Source: Methylobacterium sp. (GTDB lineage Bacteria; Pseudomonadota; Alphaproteobacteria; Rhizobiales; Beijerinckiaceae). From it: a stretch of DNA of 64,000 nt. A model generated the notes under the pieces. It had not been told where the DNA came from. It was given only the letters and a program-made list of their open reading frames with translations, and did not search any database. The DNA lies in contig JADCCN010000003.1 of assembly GCA_020252645.1 (NCBI GenBank), positions 210,160 to 274,159 of the forward strand. Direction: 5' to 3'. Below, in pieces: positions 16,796 to 26,045 of the stretch (its first letter is position 1; every line of letters begins with the position of its first letter). Made by a program: the position numbers and the translations under genes.

Positions 16796-18163
16796 TTAAT
16801 ACCGTTCGAAGCCACGGAACAATTCCCAATCCGTGATGCGGCGGTCATATTCCGCCTGCTCCCAGCGCGCCGTATGGACGTAATGATCCACCACATCATC
16901 GCCGAGTGCCTTGCGCAGGAGCCTGGATTTGTCGAGCGCCTCGGCGGCCTCGCGCAGGGTTTTCGGGATTTCGGGGAGCTTGCGCCCGCCATAGGCATCG
17001 CCGGAATGGGGTTGGCCAAGTTCGAGCTTCTCGTCAATGCCGGCGAGCCCCGCCGCGATCAGCGCGGAAAACGCGAGATAGGGGTTCAGATCCGCCCCGC
17101 CGACGCGGCATTCGATGCGGATCGCCTTCGATCCCTCGCCGCAGAGGCGAAACCCCGCCGTGCGGTTGTCCCTGCTCCAGACGGTCTTGGTCGGCGCGAA
17201 GGTGCCGGCCATGAAGCGCTTGTAGGAATTGATATAGGGCGCCAGGAACCAGGTGATGTCGCGGGCATATTTGAGCTGCCCCGCCACGAAGGAGCGCATC
17301 AGCGCGCTCATGCCGTGTTCGGCGTCGTGATCGAGGAAGAGCGGCGTCTTGCCCGCCTTGTCCCAGAGCGACATGTGGATATGCGAGGAGGAGCCGGCGA
17401 GATCATAGCGCCATTTCGACATGAAGGTGACGGCCTTGCCCTTGGACCAGGCGATCTCCTTGATGCCGTTCTTCAGGATGGCGTGATTATCGGCCATGGC
17501 CAGCGCATCGGCGTAGCGGACATTGATCTCCTCCTGCCCCGGCCCCCATTCGCCCTTGGAATTTTCCACCGCAATCCCCGCGCCGGCGAGGCCCAGGCGG
17601 ATGGCGCGCATCACCTCCTCCTCCTTGGAGGTCTGGAGGATGTGGTAATCCTCGATATATTGGCCCGCCGTCTTCGGCTCGTGGTAGCGCTTGGCGCGGA
17701 TCGACTCGAAACTCTCGTCGAAGAGGTAGAATTCCAGTTCGGAAGCGAAATAGGCGCGATAGCCGCGTTCTTCGAGCCGCCTGAGCTGCTTTTTCAGCAT
17801 CTGGCGCGGGGAATGGGCAACCGGGTGATGATGGTGATCCTCGACATCACACAGCACCAGCGCGGTGCCTGCCAGCCACGGCACATGGCGAAGCGTGGAG
17901 AGATCCGGCTTCAGCACGAAATCGCCGTAGCCCCTCTCCCAGCTCGAGGCCTTGTAGCCCGGCACCGGCTCCATATCGATGTCGTTGGCGAGAAGGTAGT
18001 CGCAGGCATGGGTTTCCTCATGGCCGCCTTGCACGAAGAATTCCGCATGGAAGCGCTTGCCGATGAGCCGCCCCTGCATATCCGCGAAGCAGACGAGAAC
18101 CGTATCGATCTCGCCCGTTTTCACGGCCGCCTTCAGCGCCTCGAAGGTGAGTTGTCCCGCCAT
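16796..18163 (-). CDS. Glutamine-synthetase-family gamma-glutamyl-amide ligase
   Basis: ATP-dependent ligase of 455 residues from the glutamine synthetase superfamily. Seen: N-terminal beta-grasp region (ADMQGRLIGKRF), ASELEFYLF (metal-binding Glu), GPGQEEINVRY, SSSHIHMSLWD and the NRTAGFRLCGEGSKAIRIE stretch for ATP/glutamate. It lacks the adenylylation-type C-terminus of GlnA and resembles PuuA/IpuC-type enzymes that glutamylate putrescine, alkylamines or ethanolamine. Aldehyde and alcohol dehydrogenase genes follow in the same direction, supporting amine catabolism rather than ammonia assimilation. The ATG at 18163 has GGGGAGCGGGC before it; an upstream ATG would add 19 charged residues. 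No PuuB oxidase or PuuD hydrolase is nearby. Confidence 0.82.
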   Translation of the reverse strand: MAGQLTFEALKAAVKTGEIDTVLVCFADMQGRLIGKRFHAEFFVQGGHEETHACDYLLANDIDMEPVPGYKASSWERGYGDFVLKPDLSTLRHVPWLAGTALVLCDVEDHHHHPVAHSPRQMLKKQLRRLEERGYRAYFASELEFYLFDESFESIRAKRYHEPKTAGQYIEDYHILQTSKEEEVMRAIRLGLAGAGIAVENSKGEWGPGQEEINVRYADALAMADNHAILKNGIKEIAWSKGKAVTFMSKWRYDLAGSSSHIHMSLWDKAGKTPLFLDHDAEHGMSALMRSFVAGQLKYARDITWFLAPYINSYKRFMAGTFAPTKTVWSRDNRTAGFRLCGEGSKAIRIECRVGGADLNPYLAFSALIAAGLAGIDEKLELGQPHSGDAYGGRKLPEIPKTLREAAEALDKSRLLRKALGDDVVDHYVHTARWEQAEYDRRITDWELFRGFERY

Positions 18164-18417
18164 GCCCGCTCCCCGTCGCCTGCTCTCGGCGCATTCCGCC
18201 CGCGCCTTTTCCTGTCGCAATCATGACAGCCGGAACGGGCTTGGCAACCGCCAAAAGCCGGCAAAAGACAGGTTCCGAGGTGCTGATTTGCCGCTTGATA
18301 TTTTAGCCGGCGAATAACAAGATTGCGATTCTGCGTGAGGCAAGCCGCGCCCGGAAAGGCGCGTGAAAAAGGTCGAAACATCATGCTCATCGGGTTTGCC
18401 TGCCGGGATAGCCGCTG

Positions 18418-20076
18418 ATGGGCGGTGGTTCCGTTCTCCTCAATCTTCTGGGCGCGATCGCGCTGCTTGTCTGGTCCACGCGGCTCGTCAAAACGGGCGT
18501 GACACGCGCTTTCGGCGAGGAATTGCGCGGCTGGCTGATGCAGGCCACGAAGAACCGCGTGCGTGCTGTCGGGCTCGGCGCCATGGTTGCGCTGGCCATG
18601 CAGAGTTCCACGGCGGCCCTGCTGCTGCTCACCTCATTCGCAGGGCGCGGGCTGATCGCGCTCACGCCGGCGCTGGCGGTGGCGCTTGGCGCGGATATCG
18701 GCTCGACTTTCGTGGTCAAGGCCCTGAGCTTCGATCTCAAGGCCTTCGTGCCCGTGCTGCTGATCGGCGGCGTGGGCGCCTTCATGCTCTCGACGAATGC
18801 GACGCTGCGGCAGGTCGGCCGCGTGGTGATCGGCCTTGCGCTGATGATCCTCTCGCTGGGGATGATCGTGCAGGCTTCCTTGTCGCTGCGCACCGATCCG
18901 ACCCTCGTGCTCGTGATGTCGCGCCTGGCGAACGAGGCCGTGCTGGCGATCATCATCGGCGCGGGGCTGACATGGCTCTTGCATTCCTCCGTGGCGATGG
19001 TGCTGCTAATCGTGAGCCTCGTCGGTTCGGGGCTGATCCCGCTCTCGCTGGGTGTGACATTCCTGCTCGGCGCGAACCTCGGCGCGGGCCTCGTTCCGCT
19101 GGGATTGGGATGGCGCGAGCCGCGCGTCGCGCGGCGCATACTCGTCGGCAATCTCGCCTTCCGCGCCACCGGGGTGCTGCTCTGCCTGCTGGCCCTGCCG
19201 CTGGTGCAGGATGGGGTAGCCGCCCTGCCGCTGGCGCCGGAGCGCGCGATTGCCGCGAGCCACATGATCTTCAACATCGGCCTCGCCATCCTCTTCCTGC
19301 CCCTTCTCGATGTCGCGGCGAGGATGCTGTTGCGCCAGTTGCCCGACCTGCCGGATGAGGGCCTGGCGGCGGCGCGGCCCGTGCATCTTGATGAAACCCT
19401 GCTCGAAAGCCCGCATCTTGCCTTGGGTGCCGCATCCCGCGAGGTCATCCGGCTCGCGGAGCGCGTGGAGACCATGCTGCGCGAGACGATCCTCACCTTC
19501 GAGGATACCGACGACACACGCCGCAACGCGATCCACAATCTCGATGACGAGGTGGATTCGCTTCAGGAGGCGATCAAGCTCTACCTCACCCGCCTGACCC
19601 GCGTGGTGAGCGACGAGGCCGACCAGAAGCAGGCGGTGAACCTGATCCTGTTTACCACCAACCTCGAGCATGTCGGCGACATCATCTGCAAGAACCTGCT
19701 CGAACTCGCGGCGAAGAAGCAGCGATACGGCCTCTCATTCTCCGATGCCGGCTGGGCGGAGTTGACCGAATTCCACGCGCGCATCGTCAAGCAGATGAAG
19801 CTCGCGATGACGCTCTTCATGACCCGCGACATCACGATGGCGCGCGATCTCGTGGCCGAGAAGGACAATATCCGCGCGCTGGAAAAGGTGGCGACCGAGC
19901 GGCACCTTGCACGCCTGCGCGACGGTACGCCCGCCTCCATCGAGACCTCCTCGCTGCATCTCGATATCCTGCGCGACCTCAAGCGCATCAACGCGCATAT
20001 CACCTCGGTGGCACACCCCATCCTCGAGGCGAGAGGCGAAATCCGCCAGTCGCGCTTGCGGCAGGCGAAAGCCTGA
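18418..20076 (+). CDS. Na/Pi-cotransporter-II-like membrane protein with PhoU-like domain
   Basis: Membrane protein of 552 residues. The first about 330 residues hold two NptA/NaPi-II repeats with the QSST-type substrate motifs AMQSSTAALLL and LLHSSVAMVLL and about eight membrane segments. The last about 200 residues are a cytoplasmic helical PhoU-like domain (EVIRLAERVETMLRE and following). Such proteins are thought to move phosphate with sodium and may also act in phosphate homeostasis or export. It stands alone, divergent from the glutamine-synthetase-like gene; a 254-base intergenic region holds the promoters, where no clear box was recognised. Confidence 0.85.
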   Translation: MGGGSVLLNLLGAIALLVWSTRLVKTGVTRAFGEELRGWLMQATKNRVRAVGLGAMVALAMQSSTAALLLLTSFAGRGLIALTPALAVALGADIGSTFVVKALSFDLKAFVPVLLIGGVGAFMLSTNATLRQVGRVVIGLALMILSLGMIVQASLSLRTDPTLVLVMSRLANEAVLAIIIGAGLTWLLHSSVAMVLLIVSLVGSGLIPLSLGVTFLLGANLGAGLVPLGLGWREPRVARRILVGNLAFRATGVLLCLLALPLVQDGVAALPLAPERAIAASHMIFNIGLAILFLPLLDVAARMLLRQLPDLPDEGLAAARPVHLDETLLESPHLALGAASREVIRLAERVETMLRETILTFEDTDDTRRNAIHNLDDEVDSLQEAIKLYLTRLTRVVSDEADQKQAVNLILFTTNLEHVGDIICKNLLELAAKKQRYGLSFSDAGWAELTEFHARIVKQMKLAMTLFMTRDITMARDLVAEKDNIRALEKVATERHLARLRDGTPASIETSSLHLDILRDLKRINAHITSVAHPILEARGEIRQSRLRQAKA

Positions 20077-20150
20077 CAAAAGAACGGAGATTGCCTTCCA
20101 TCGCGACCAGCAGGCCGCTTTCCTGAACGTTCCGCCCCTTCGAGCCCGCC

Positions 20151-20996
20151 TTGTCCCTCACGGTCTTCCTCATCGTTCTCGCTGCCGCTGCCATGCATGC
20201 CGGCTGGAACGCCATGCTGAAACTGAAACTCGAGCCCTTCGTGGCGATGGTGCTGATCCACACCTGCGGCACCATTCTCGCGCTGCCCCTGGTGTTCTGG
20301 TTCGGCTTTCCGAAGGCCGAGGCCTGGCCCTGGCTCTTGGCCTCCACCATCATCCATCTGGGCTATTACATGGCGCTTTCGGCCGCCTATGCCCGGGCGG
20401 ATATGGGGCAGGTCTACCCCGTTGCGCGAGGTTCGGCGCCGCTGATGACCGGCCTCGTCGGCGTCTGGGTCTTCAACGAGCCGGTGACGGTCACGGGTGG
20501 CATCGGCATCGGGGTCCTGGCCTTCGGCATTTTCGTGATGTCGCTCCGCAGCGCCCGTGATGCGACCCACATGGACCGCAAGGCGCTGCTCTTTGCCGGG
20601 CTCACGGCAATCTCCATCACGCTCTATACCATCAGCGACGGCATCGGCGCGCGCATCTCGGGCGATCCCCACGGTTACACCGCGGCGCTCTTCCTGCTCG
20701 ACGGGCTGTGCCTCGGGGCTTTCGCGTTGTGGTGGAAGGGCCGTGCGGGGCTCAGGCCCATGCTCGCCTTCCTGCCGCAGGGTTTCGCGGGCGGGGCGAT
20801 GTCCTGCGGCTCCTATGGCATTGCGATCTGGGCCATGACGGTGGCGCCCATCCCGCTCGTCGCGGCGGTGCGAGAGACGAGCGTGCTGTGGGGTGCGGCC
20901 ATCGCCGTGCTGTTCCTTGGGGAGCCCCTGCGCTGGAACCGCATTCTTGCGGCTTGCCTGATCGTCGGCGGTCTGGTGATGATCCGCATGCAATGA
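20151..20996 (+). CDS. EamA/DMT-family transporter
   Basis: Integral membrane protein of 281 residues with about ten helices in two EamA-type repeats; the second repeat ends WGAAIAVLFLGEPLRWNRI, a typical repeat end. Members export or import metabolites such as amino acids and sugars; no substrate is suggested. The start is probably TTG at 20151. The stop overlaps the rppH start (ATGA), so the two are translationally coupled. Confidence 0.82.
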   Translation: MSLTVFLIVLAAAAMHAGWNAMLKLKLEPFVAMVLIHTCGTILALPLVFWFGFPKAEAWPWLLASTIIHLGYYMALSAAYARADMGQVYPVARGSAPLMTGLVGVWVFNEPVTVTGGIGIGVLAFGIFVMSLRSARDATHMDRKALLFAGLTAISITLYTISDGIGARISGDPHGYTAALFLLDGLCLGAFALWWKGRAGLRPMLAFLPQGFAGGAMSCGSYGIAIWAMTVAPIPLVAAVRETSVLWGAAIAVLFLGEPLRWNRILAACLIVGGLVMIRMQ

Positions 20997-21508
20997 TTTT
21001 TGAAACCCGGCCCTATCGCTTCAATGTCGGCGTCGCGCTTTTCAACGCGCGCGGCGAGGTATTTCTCGGCAAGTCCATCCCGGACGGGCCGGAATATGTG
21101 CTGCCCGGCTTTGAATGGCAGATGCCTCAGGGCGGCATTGACCCCGCCGAGGACATCATCGCTGCGGCGCGCCGCGAACTCGCCGAGGAAACCGGCGTGA
21201 CAGAGGCCGAATTCCTCGCGGTGACGGATGAGTGGTGGGCCTATGATTTCCCCCTGCCTTACACGCCCTCGGGCCACCGGCTCGAGGCCTATCGCGGCCA
21301 GCAGCAGCGCTGGGCGGCCTTCCGGTTCACGGGCAGGGAGGATGGTATCGATCTTACCGCGACCGGCGCGGATTTTTCGCCGGAATTCTCCGAATGGCGT
21401 TGGGCCAGGCTGGAAGAAGCCGTGGCCGGCGTGATGCCGTACAAGCGGCCGAATTACGTCAAGGTGGCCGAGGTTTTCGGGCGGATTTGCCCGGAGCTGA
21501 TCAGCTAG
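20993..21508 (+). CDS. rppH: RNA pyrophosphohydrolase
   Basis: Nudix hydrolase of 171 residues, the typical RppH length, that removes pyrophosphate from the 5' end of mRNAs and so starts RNase E-dependent decay. The Nudix box is complete from GGIDPAEDIIAAARRELAEE through TGV, and family features are PYRFNVGVALFN, FEWQMPQGGID and the C-terminal PYKRPNYVKV. It starts within the stop codon of the EamA gene. Its own TAG stop lies inside a dispersed intergenic repeat. Confidence 0.93.
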   Translation: MIFETRPYRFNVGVALFNARGEVFLGKSIPDGPEYVLPGFEWQMPQGGIDPAEDIIAAARRELAEETGVTEAEFLAVTDEWWAYDFPLPYTPSGHRLEAYRGQQQRWAAFRFTGREDGIDLTATGADFSPEFSEWRWARLEEAVAGVMPYKRPNYVKVAEVFGRICPELIS

Positions 21509-21610
21509 AGCATGCTGTGAAAAAGTGGAATCCGGTTTTTCACAAAAAAGCATGCGATAACAATAAGAGAAGAGCATGATGTGCTTCCGTCTGAACACAT
21601 CATGCTCTAG
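21505..21610. repeat. Dispersed palindromic intergenic repeat, copy 1
   Basis: Copy 1 of a repeat found three times in the window. It is 106 bases long and bounded by CTAGAGCATG and CATGCTCTAG. One half holds the module (on the minus strand) AAAACCGGATTCCACTT...CATGCTCTAG; the other half is a perfect 13-bp hairpin at 21571-21583/21596-21608 with a 12-base loop. The rppH stop codon (21506-21508) is part of the left end. The rest of the 295-base gap to pbfA shows no gene. Confidence 0.85.
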
Positions 21611-21803
21611 CGCTGCGCGATGGGTCTCAGCGGCTTTTCGAGCGGGCGAACGAGAAAATACCCGAAATCGGGGACCATCGATGCCTGCCCCAAGAAGCGG
21701 GCTTTTTCGGGCGCAATCGCTGGAAATCCTTTTTCTCAATCTGGAATATCCGCCACAGCATCGGGATGAATTGCTCAATCTCGGCGCGATATTCGACAAA
21801 AAT

Positions 21804-23180
21804 TCAGGTGTGCTGCTCGACGCTCAGCGCGGCATCGATGATGTCCAGTGCCTCAAGCATCTGGTTTTCCGTGACTGTGAGCGGCGGCGTGAGCGTCAGC
21901 ACATTGCCCATGGTCGTCTTGAACGAAAGTCCCGCATCCAGCGCGCGGTAAAGCACGGCTTCCGCGAGATCCCCCGCCGGTTCGCGGCTCTCCCGATCCG
22001 TGACGAGTTCCAGGCCGAGGAGCAGCCCGCGCCCGCGCACATCGCCGATGCAGGCATGCTTCGCCTTCATCGCAGCCATGCGCTCCAGCGCCATGCGACC
22101 GACACGCGCTGCATTCTCGACGAGCCCCTCCTCCTCGATGACCGCGATGGTCTCGATCGCGGCGGCGGCGGTCACGGGGTTCTTCTCATGCGTGTAATGC
22201 CCGAAGGCCCAGTCCTGCGCGACATCGAGATCCGCACGCGCGATCACCGCAGCAATGGGCAGGATGCCCCCGCCCAGCGCCTTGCCCACCACGAGGATAT
22301 CCGGCTCCACGCCATCATGTTCGGCAGCGAACATGCGGCCGGTCTTGCCAAGGCCGGTGGGGATTTCATCGAAGATCAGCAAAGCGCCGCGTTTGTGGCA
22401 AGCCTCGCGCACGATTTTCCAGAAACCGGGCGGCGGAATGTAGGGCACGGCGCGGGCGGGCTCGGCGACGACGCAGGCCACATCGCCCTCGCGCGAGAGC
22501 ACGTAATCCACCATCCGCGCGCAGGCCGCATGGCACAGGTCGAGCGGCGGGTGGCCCTCAGCATCGGTCCGGTAGCCATAGGCGCAACGGTAACATGCGA
22601 AGGGCGCGACATGCTCTGCCCCCGCGACCATCGGCGCGGCGGGGCCGGAGCGGAACAGCATTTCGCCGGAGAGCGCGGAGGCGCCTGTTCCGGCACCATG
22701 GAAGGCATCCCAGAAGGACAATGTCTTGAACCGCCCGGTCGCGGCGCGCGCGAGCCGCACGGCCACCTCCACCGCATCCGACCCGCCGGTGGTGAAGAGG
22801 CATTTCGAGAGCCGGCCCGGCGCGATCCGCCCGAGCTTTTCCGCAAGCTGGATGGAGCGCTCGCAGGTATAGCGGCGCGGCGCGAAGGGCAGTTCATCCA
22901 TCGCCCGCGTGATCGCCGCCTTCACGCGGGGATGGCCATAGCCGATATGATGGACGTTGTTGCCATGAAAATCCATGTAACGCCGCCCCTGCCCATCCCA
23001 GATATGGATGCCCTCGGCGCGTCCGATGACGTTGAGGCAAGGGGTGGAGACGGATTGGCGCAGGAAATGGTGCGTATCCTTCGCGAGCATCGCCTGCGTT
23101 TCGGCATCCAGCCGCGTGGCCTGCCAGCGCGCCCGGCGCGAGGTGAGGTTGGTATCGCTCTCGGATTGCCCGACGCTCAT
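21804..23180 (-). CDS. pbfA: PbfA-type (R)-1-hydroxy-2-aminoethylphosphonate ammonia-lyase
   Basis: PLP enzyme of 458 residues in the class III aminotransferase fold, with LFTTGGSDAVEVAVRLARA near 120, LLIFDEIPTGLGKTGRMFA and the PLP lysine in VVGKALGGGILP. It is last in an operon with phnW, phnA, phnY and an AEP-type ABC transporter. Class III proteins in this position have been shown to be PbfA, which converts (R)-1-hydroxy-AEP to phosphonoacetaldehyde plus ammonia and so feeds PhnY. A transaminase acting on AEP itself is the alternative. I chose the ATG at 23180, which overlaps the permease stop (ATGA); an ATG at 23192 is also in frame. Confidence 0.75.
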   Translation of the reverse strand: MSVGQSESDTNLTSRRARWQATRLDAETQAMLAKDTHHFLRQSVSTPCLNVIGRAEGIHIWDGQGRRYMDFHGNNVHHIGYGHPRVKAAITRAMDELPFAPRRYTCERSIQLAEKLGRIAPGRLSKCLFTTGGSDAVEVAVRLARAATGRFKTLSFWDAFHGAGTGASALSGEMLFRSGPAAPMVAGAEHVAPFACYRCAYGYRTDAEGHPPLDLCHAACARMVDYVLSREGDVACVVAEPARAVPYIPPPGFWKIVREACHKRGALLIFDEIPTGLGKTGRMFAAEHDGVEPDILVVGKALGGGILPIAAVIARADLDVAQDWAFGHYTHEKNPVTAAAAIETIAVIEEEGLVENAARVGRMALERMAAMKAKHACIGDVRGRGLLLGLELVTDRESREPAGDLAEAVLYRALDAGLSFKTTMGNVLTLTPPLTVTENQMLEALDIIDAALSVEQHT

Positions 23181-24859
23181 CGCTTCCGCCATGCCTGGTA
23201 GCGCGCGAAGACCAGCCGATCGAGCGCGAGATGCAGGAGCTTCACCGCCATGGCCGTGAAGACGATGCAGGTGGCCATCGCGGCGGCGGCGGCCACGGCA
23301 CCCATCTCGTCCATATGGACGATGGCGATGGAGGCGAGCTTGGTCGTCGGGCCATAAAGGAAGATCACGGCCGAGACGGTCGTCATCGCATTCACGAAGA
23401 GATAAACAGCGATGTCGAGCACCGCCGGCGTCGAAATGGGCAAGGTCACGCGGCGGAAGGTCATCCAGAAAGGCACCTTCAGCGAGGCGGAGACGCTCTC
23501 GAATTCGGCATCGATCTGCTTCAGCTGGGTCACGGCAGTGATATGCGCGACCGTATAGAAATGCGCGACCGTGTTGGCCACCAGCAGCGTCAGCGTGCCG
23601 TAGAAGATGTTCAGCGGGTTCCAGGGCGCATTCACGAAGAACACATAGCCAAGGCCCAGCACCAGCCCCGGCACGGCCATGGGCAGCATCGCAAGAAAAT
23701 GCACGAAGCCGCGAAGCGCTGGCGCGGGCTTGGTCTTTTCCACCAGATAGGCGCCGATGAACACGATCGCCGTGCCGAAAATCGCGGTGAGGCCCGCCAT
23801 CTTCAGCGAGGTGAGATAGGCGCCCCAGCCCTGTGGATCGAAATTGGCGAAGTTGTAGTTGTTCAGCGTGAAGGTGAGATTGTAGGGCCAGTAGCGGATG
23901 AAGCTCGCCCAGATCGCCACGCCAAGCATCCCGATCAGCACCCCGCCGACCAGGAGGCAGAAGGCCAGCAGCATGAAGTCGCGCCTGGCATTGGCCTTCG
24001 GCTCATAGGGCACGGCGCGCGCCGAGAGCAAGGCCACCTGCTTCTTCTGCACCTGCCGGTCCACGAAGAAGGCGAAGATCGCGGGCAGGAGCAGGATGAG
24101 GCCCACCACAGCGCCCATCTCGAAATTCTGCTGGCCGACGATCTGCTTGTAGGCGTCTGTCGCCAGCACGTTGAACTGCCCGCCGATCACCTTGGGGATG
24201 CCGAAATCGGTGATGACCAGCGTGAACACCACGAAAATCGCGCTGATCAGGCCATAGCGCGCACCCGGCAGCGTGACCGTGAAGAACACGCGGGATTTCG
24301 AGGTGTCCAGGGCCTCCGCGACCTCGTAGAGGCGGCCATCGGCGAGGCGCAAGGCCGTCACGAGGATCATCAGCGCGTGGGGGAAGCAATAGACCGCCTC
24401 CGCCAGCACGATTCCGATGGGGCCGTAGATGCTCGCGCCGAAGAGCCAGCTCTTCAGGAAGCCCTGATTGCCGAAGATGTAGATGAGCGAGATGGCCGAG
24501 AGCAGCGATGGCGCAAATAACGGCGTCATCGCCACGGCCATGAACAGCCCGCGCCCGGGCATGCGGCTGCGCGTGAGCGCATAGGCATAGAGGAAGGCCA
24601 GCGGCACCACGATGAGCGCGACGAGGCTGGAGACCCAGATGGAGTTCCACAAGGAGGCCACGAGCGCCGGCGTGGCGATGTAGCGCGCGAAATTGGCAAG
24701 CCCCACGAACTGCCCGTTGCTGTTCTGCACGGATTTCGACAGCAGCGACCAGAGCGGCACCGCAATCAGCAGCACGAGAACGAAGGCCAGACCGGCGAGC
24801 AAAGCCGTCGCGACCCAAGCCTCGCGATCCCGCGTGAAGAAGGCGGAATTCACGCTCAT
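23177..24859 (-). CDS. phnU2: 2-aminoethylphosphonate-type ABC transporter permease (fused two-domain)
   Basis: Inner-membrane permease of 560 residues with two binding-protein-dependent permease domains in one chain (about residues 20-270 and 300-555), twelve or more membrane helices, and an EAA-type cytoplasmic loop in each half (EVAEALDTSKSRVFFTVTLP; FESVSASLKVPFWMTFRRVT). Fused permeases of this FbpB/ThiP-like kind are typical of the putative AEP transporters annotated PhnS2-T2-U2. It overlaps both neighbours by four bases (ATGA), indicating coupled translation with the ATPase and pbfA. Confidence 0.83.
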   Translation of the reverse strand: MSVNSAFFTRDREAWVATALLAGLAFVLVLLIAVPLWSLLSKSVQNSNGQFVGLANFARYIATPALVASLWNSIWVSSLVALIVVPLAFLYAYALTRSRMPGRGLFMAVAMTPLFAPSLLSAISLIYIFGNQGFLKSWLFGASIYGPIGIVLAEAVYCFPHALMILVTALRLADGRLYEVAEALDTSKSRVFFTVTLPGARYGLISAIFVVFTLVITDFGIPKVIGGQFNVLATDAYKQIVGQQNFEMGAVVGLILLLPAIFAFFVDRQVQKKQVALLSARAVPYEPKANARRDFMLLAFCLLVGGVLIGMLGVAIWASFIRYWPYNLTFTLNNYNFANFDPQGWGAYLTSLKMAGLTAIFGTAIVFIGAYLVEKTKPAPALRGFVHFLAMLPMAVPGLVLGLGYVFFVNAPWNPLNIFYGTLTLLVANTVAHFYTVAHITAVTQLKQIDAEFESVSASLKVPFWMTFRRVTLPISTPAVLDIAVYLFVNAMTTVSAVIFLYGPTTKLASIAIVHMDEMGAVAAAAAMATCIVFTAMAVKLLHLALDRLVFARYQAWRKR

Positions 24860-25974
24860 GTCCGGGCGGGAAAGATGCGAAGGGCGCCAGCCGGCAATTC
24901 GGCGATCACCGCCTGCCCCGGCGCATAGGCGCGATCCTGCATCACGTTGAAAGGCAGATCCGCGAGCAGGGTCAGCGGCGAGGCACCCTCGCCCTGAAGC
25001 GTCGCGCGCACGAAGGAACCGAGATATTCAAGCTCGGTGATGCGCATCGCCAGCCGGTTTTCGCCAGCCGCGCCCTCCAAGAGGCGCACGGCCTCGGGCC
25101 GGAGGCCGATTTCCACCTTCTCTCCTGGAGCGAAGCCCGGCGCATCGGCGACGCGCAGGGCCTGGTCGCCCACGCGCACGAGGGCCTGCCCCTCCCTCAC
25201 GCCCGAGAGGAAGGTCATCCGGCCCACGAAATCCGCGACGAAAGCCGTTTTCGGCCGGGCATAGACCTCCTCGGGGGTGCCGACCTGCTCGATCACGCCA
25301 TGGTTCATCACCACGATGCGCTCGGCCATGGAGAGCGCTTCCTCCTGGTCATGCGTGACCATGATGGTGGTGACGCCAAGGCGGCGCTGCAGCGCGCGGA
25401 TCTCTTCGCGAAGGCGCAGGCGCACGCGGGCATCAAGCGCCGAGAGCGGTTCATCGAGAAGCAGAAGCCCCGGCGAGGTCGCAAGCGCACGGGCAAGCGC
25501 CACGCGCTGCTGCTGGCCGCCCGAGAGTTGCGCGGGATATTTCATGGCCTGATCGGGCAGGCCGACGAGCGCCAGAAGCTCCGAGACGCGCGCGGCGATC
25601 ATCTCGCGCGATTTCTTCTGGTTCACGAGGCCATAGCCCACGTTATCCGCGACCGTGAGGTTCGGGAACAGGGCGTAGGACTGGAACACGATGCCGAAAT
25701 CACGCGCCGAGGGCGGCGCGTTCGAGACATCCTTCCCGCGGAGCATGATATTGCCGCCCGTCTGCCGGTCGAGGCCGGCAATGGCGCGCAGGAGCGTGGT
25801 CTTTCCGCAGCCCGAGGGGCCGAGGAAGCAGACGAACTCCCCCTCGCCGATCTCGAGATCGATGGATTTCAGCGCCTGGAAGGCACCGAAGCTCTTCGTG
25901 AGGCTGCGGATGGACAGGAAAGCCCGTTCGGGCGCGCCGGGCGCCTCGGTTGTCATTGCGGCATGGTTCGGCAT
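24856..25974 (-). CDS. phnT2: 2-aminoethylphosphonate-type ABC transporter ATP-binding protein
   Basis: ATPase of 372 residues. Walker A LGPSGCGKTTLLRAI, Q-loop VFQSYALFP, signature LSGGQQQRVALARAL, Walker B LLLLDEPLSALD and the H-loop MVTHDQEEAL are intact, and a TOBE-type C-terminal domain follows from about 280. I chose the ATG at 25974 (MPNHAAMTTEAPG), which has a GGGGGG ribosome binding site nearby; the open frame continues upstream only as a shadow of the binding-protein gene. It sits 71 bases after the binding-protein gene, across a strong hairpin, and overlaps the permease start. Confidence 0.87.
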   Translation of the reverse strand: MPNHAAMTTEAPGAPERAFLSIRSLTKSFGAFQALKSIDLEIGEGEFVCFLGPSGCGKTTLLRAIAGLDRQTGGNIMLRGKDVSNAPPSARDFGIVFQSYALFPNLTVADNVGYGLVNQKKSREMIAARVSELLALVGLPDQAMKYPAQLSGGQQQRVALARALATSPGLLLLDEPLSALDARVRLRLREEIRALQRRLGVTTIMVTHDQEEALSMAERIVVMNHGVIEQVGTPEEVYARPKTAFVADFVGRMTFLSGVREGQALVRVGDQALRVADAPGFAPGEKVEIGLRPEAVRLLEGAAGENRLAMRITELEYLGSFVRATLQGEGASPLTLLADLPFNVMQDRAYAPGQAVIAELPAGALRIFPART

Positions 25975-25998
25975 GAGCCCCCCCGGAAGCGCGGAAAC

Positions 25999-26036
25999 CG
26001 GAAAGTCCGGCATGCACATGGCATGCCGGGCCTTTT
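25999..26036 (-). terminator. Intercistronic hairpin after the AEP binding-protein gene
   Basis: A perfect 9-bp stem, CCGGCATGC (26007-26015) with GCATGCCGG (26021-26029) and a five-base loop, has outer A/T-rich flanks that can extend it. Read on the minus strand it lies between the binding-protein stop and the ATPase start. It probably protects the upstream mRNA or attenuates transcription, giving excess binding protein. Confidence 0.6.
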
Positions 26037-26045
26037 CCGTTTCGC

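Noticed and set aside
15257..18226. Open frame of 989 codons on the plus strand
   Set aside because: Antisense to the aldehyde dehydrogenase and glutamine-synthetase-like genes, which have intact active sites.
18164..18417. Sigma-54 promoter for the glutamine-synthetase-like gene
   Set aside because: TTGGC/GCCAA-like pieces occur but the GG-N10-GC spacing of a -24/-12 promoter was not found.
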